From Planctomycetota bacterium (GTDB lineage: Bacteria; Planctomycetota; Planctomycetia; Planctomycetales; Planctomycetaceae), in NCBI GenBank assembly GCA_027622115.1, contig JAQBZS010000382.1:1-6979 (forward strand): a stretch of 6,979 nt of DNA, read 5' to 3'. Below the pieces are notes generated by a model. It saw only the letters and a program-made list of their open reading frames with translations, was not told the DNA's origin and did not search any database. Position 1 is the stretch's first letter. Each line of letters starts with the position of its first letter. Of the stretch, positions 6,661-6,979 are shown in pieces. The translations under genes were made by a program, and so were the position numbers.

Positions 6661-6979
6661 TCACGTGCCGCCGAGAGGAGTAATGCCGGCAAATCGATCG
6701 ATCCTCGTTTGCAGAAGTTGCCTGGAGGTCCGCTGTTCTTCGGTGAGAGCTTTGCCGTCGATCGGCTGCTGCTCCAAGCGGTCGCGGGCGATGTCGTAGA
6801 ACTGACCGGTTTCATAGAGCTTGAAACGCTGGTTGCGAGCGAATGCTCGGGCCTCGCTCACTTTGCCGTTGCGCGAATACCACATGTAAATGGAATCACG
6901 CGGCAAACCGGGCCGGCCCTGCAATTGTGGAAGGAAACTCCGGCCGTCCAAAGTCAGTTGCGATGGGATCTTCGCGGCG
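6661..6979 (-). CDS. Sulfatase, C-terminal fragment (5' end outside the window)
   Basis: Only about the last 105 codons are present; the frame continues open past the window edge with no start. The readable part, LDGRSFLPQLQGRPGLPR then SIYMWYS, ARAFARNQRFKLYETGQFYD and a final D-x-x-E-Q segment, matches the C-terminal subdomain of arylsulfatase-type enzymes, where a target is followed by residues needed to describe the body of the sugar-sulfate site. The catalytic C/S-x-P-x-R motif, metal ligands and signal peptide would all lie outside the window, so activity and substrate cannot be judged. Such enzymes are usually exported and remove sulfate from polysaccharides; planctomycetes carry many. 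It ends with TGA at 6661-6663 and precedes the esterase gene on the same strand, so joint work on sulfated, acetylated glycans is plausible but inferred. Confidence 0.82.
   Translation of the reverse strand, partial: AAKIPSQLTLDGRSFLPQLQGRPGLPRDSIYMWYSRNGKVSEARAFARNQRFKLYETGQFYDIARDRLEQQPIDGKALTEEQRTSRQLLQTRIDRFAGITPLGGT

Noticed and set aside
6504..6815. N-terminal extension of the esterase frame by 104 codons to an ATG at 6815
   Set aside because: It overlaps the sulfatase 3' end, runs through the 9-bp repeat, and would bury the signal peptide; the ATG at 6503 has a good ribosome site and secretion signal.

Overview
The window most likely comes from a planctomycete (Planctomycetota). This rests on a C-terminal sulfatase fragment, a secreted sialate-O-acetylesterase-like SGNH hydrolase, a secreted thioredoxin-fold protein of a type I associate with this phylum, moderately high GC with G/C-rich third codon positions, and loosely packed genes with long spacers. 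No rRNA, tRNA, CRISPR array, integrase or intact insertion sequence was seen, so placement below the phylum is not possible.

Layout. Bases 1-40 hold nothing recognisable. A DegT/WbpE-like sugar aminotransferase gene (41-1243) lies on the minus strand. A 528-base spacer between divergent genes follows, holding only a possible decayed minus-strand reading frame. The plus-strand thioredoxin-fold gene (1772-2938) has a clear signal peptide but is interrupted in frame by TAA at 1862 and by TGA at 2066. A 163-base convergent spacer follows. A 785-residue minus-strand gene (3102-5459) fuses a metal-dependent amidohydrolase to a class III (glutamate-1-semialdehyde-aminomutase-like) aminotransferase. 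A short spacer holds strong overlapping inverted repeats (5503-5546). Next come the secreted esterase gene (5550-6503, minus), a spacer with ten 9-bp tandem repeats (6561-6650), and the 3' end of a sulfatase gene (6661 to the window edge, minus).

How the genes may fit together. Sulfatase, esterase, fusion protein and sugar aminotransferase all read leftward and all are compatible with carbohydrate work: desulfation and deacetylation of glycans outside the cytoplasm, and amino-sugar or surface-polysaccharide synthesis inside it. Spacing and inverted repeats suggest separate transcription units rather than one operon. The thioredoxin-fold gene faces the other way.

The best candidate for something unusual is the thioredoxin-fold gene. 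Its internal TGA directly follows a Cys codon where a thioredoxin-type redox site is expected, and a hairpin with bacterial SECIS geometry starts just downstream, so it may encode selenocysteine. The upstream TAA argues for decay, a sequence error or a non-standard start; the sequence alone cannot decide.
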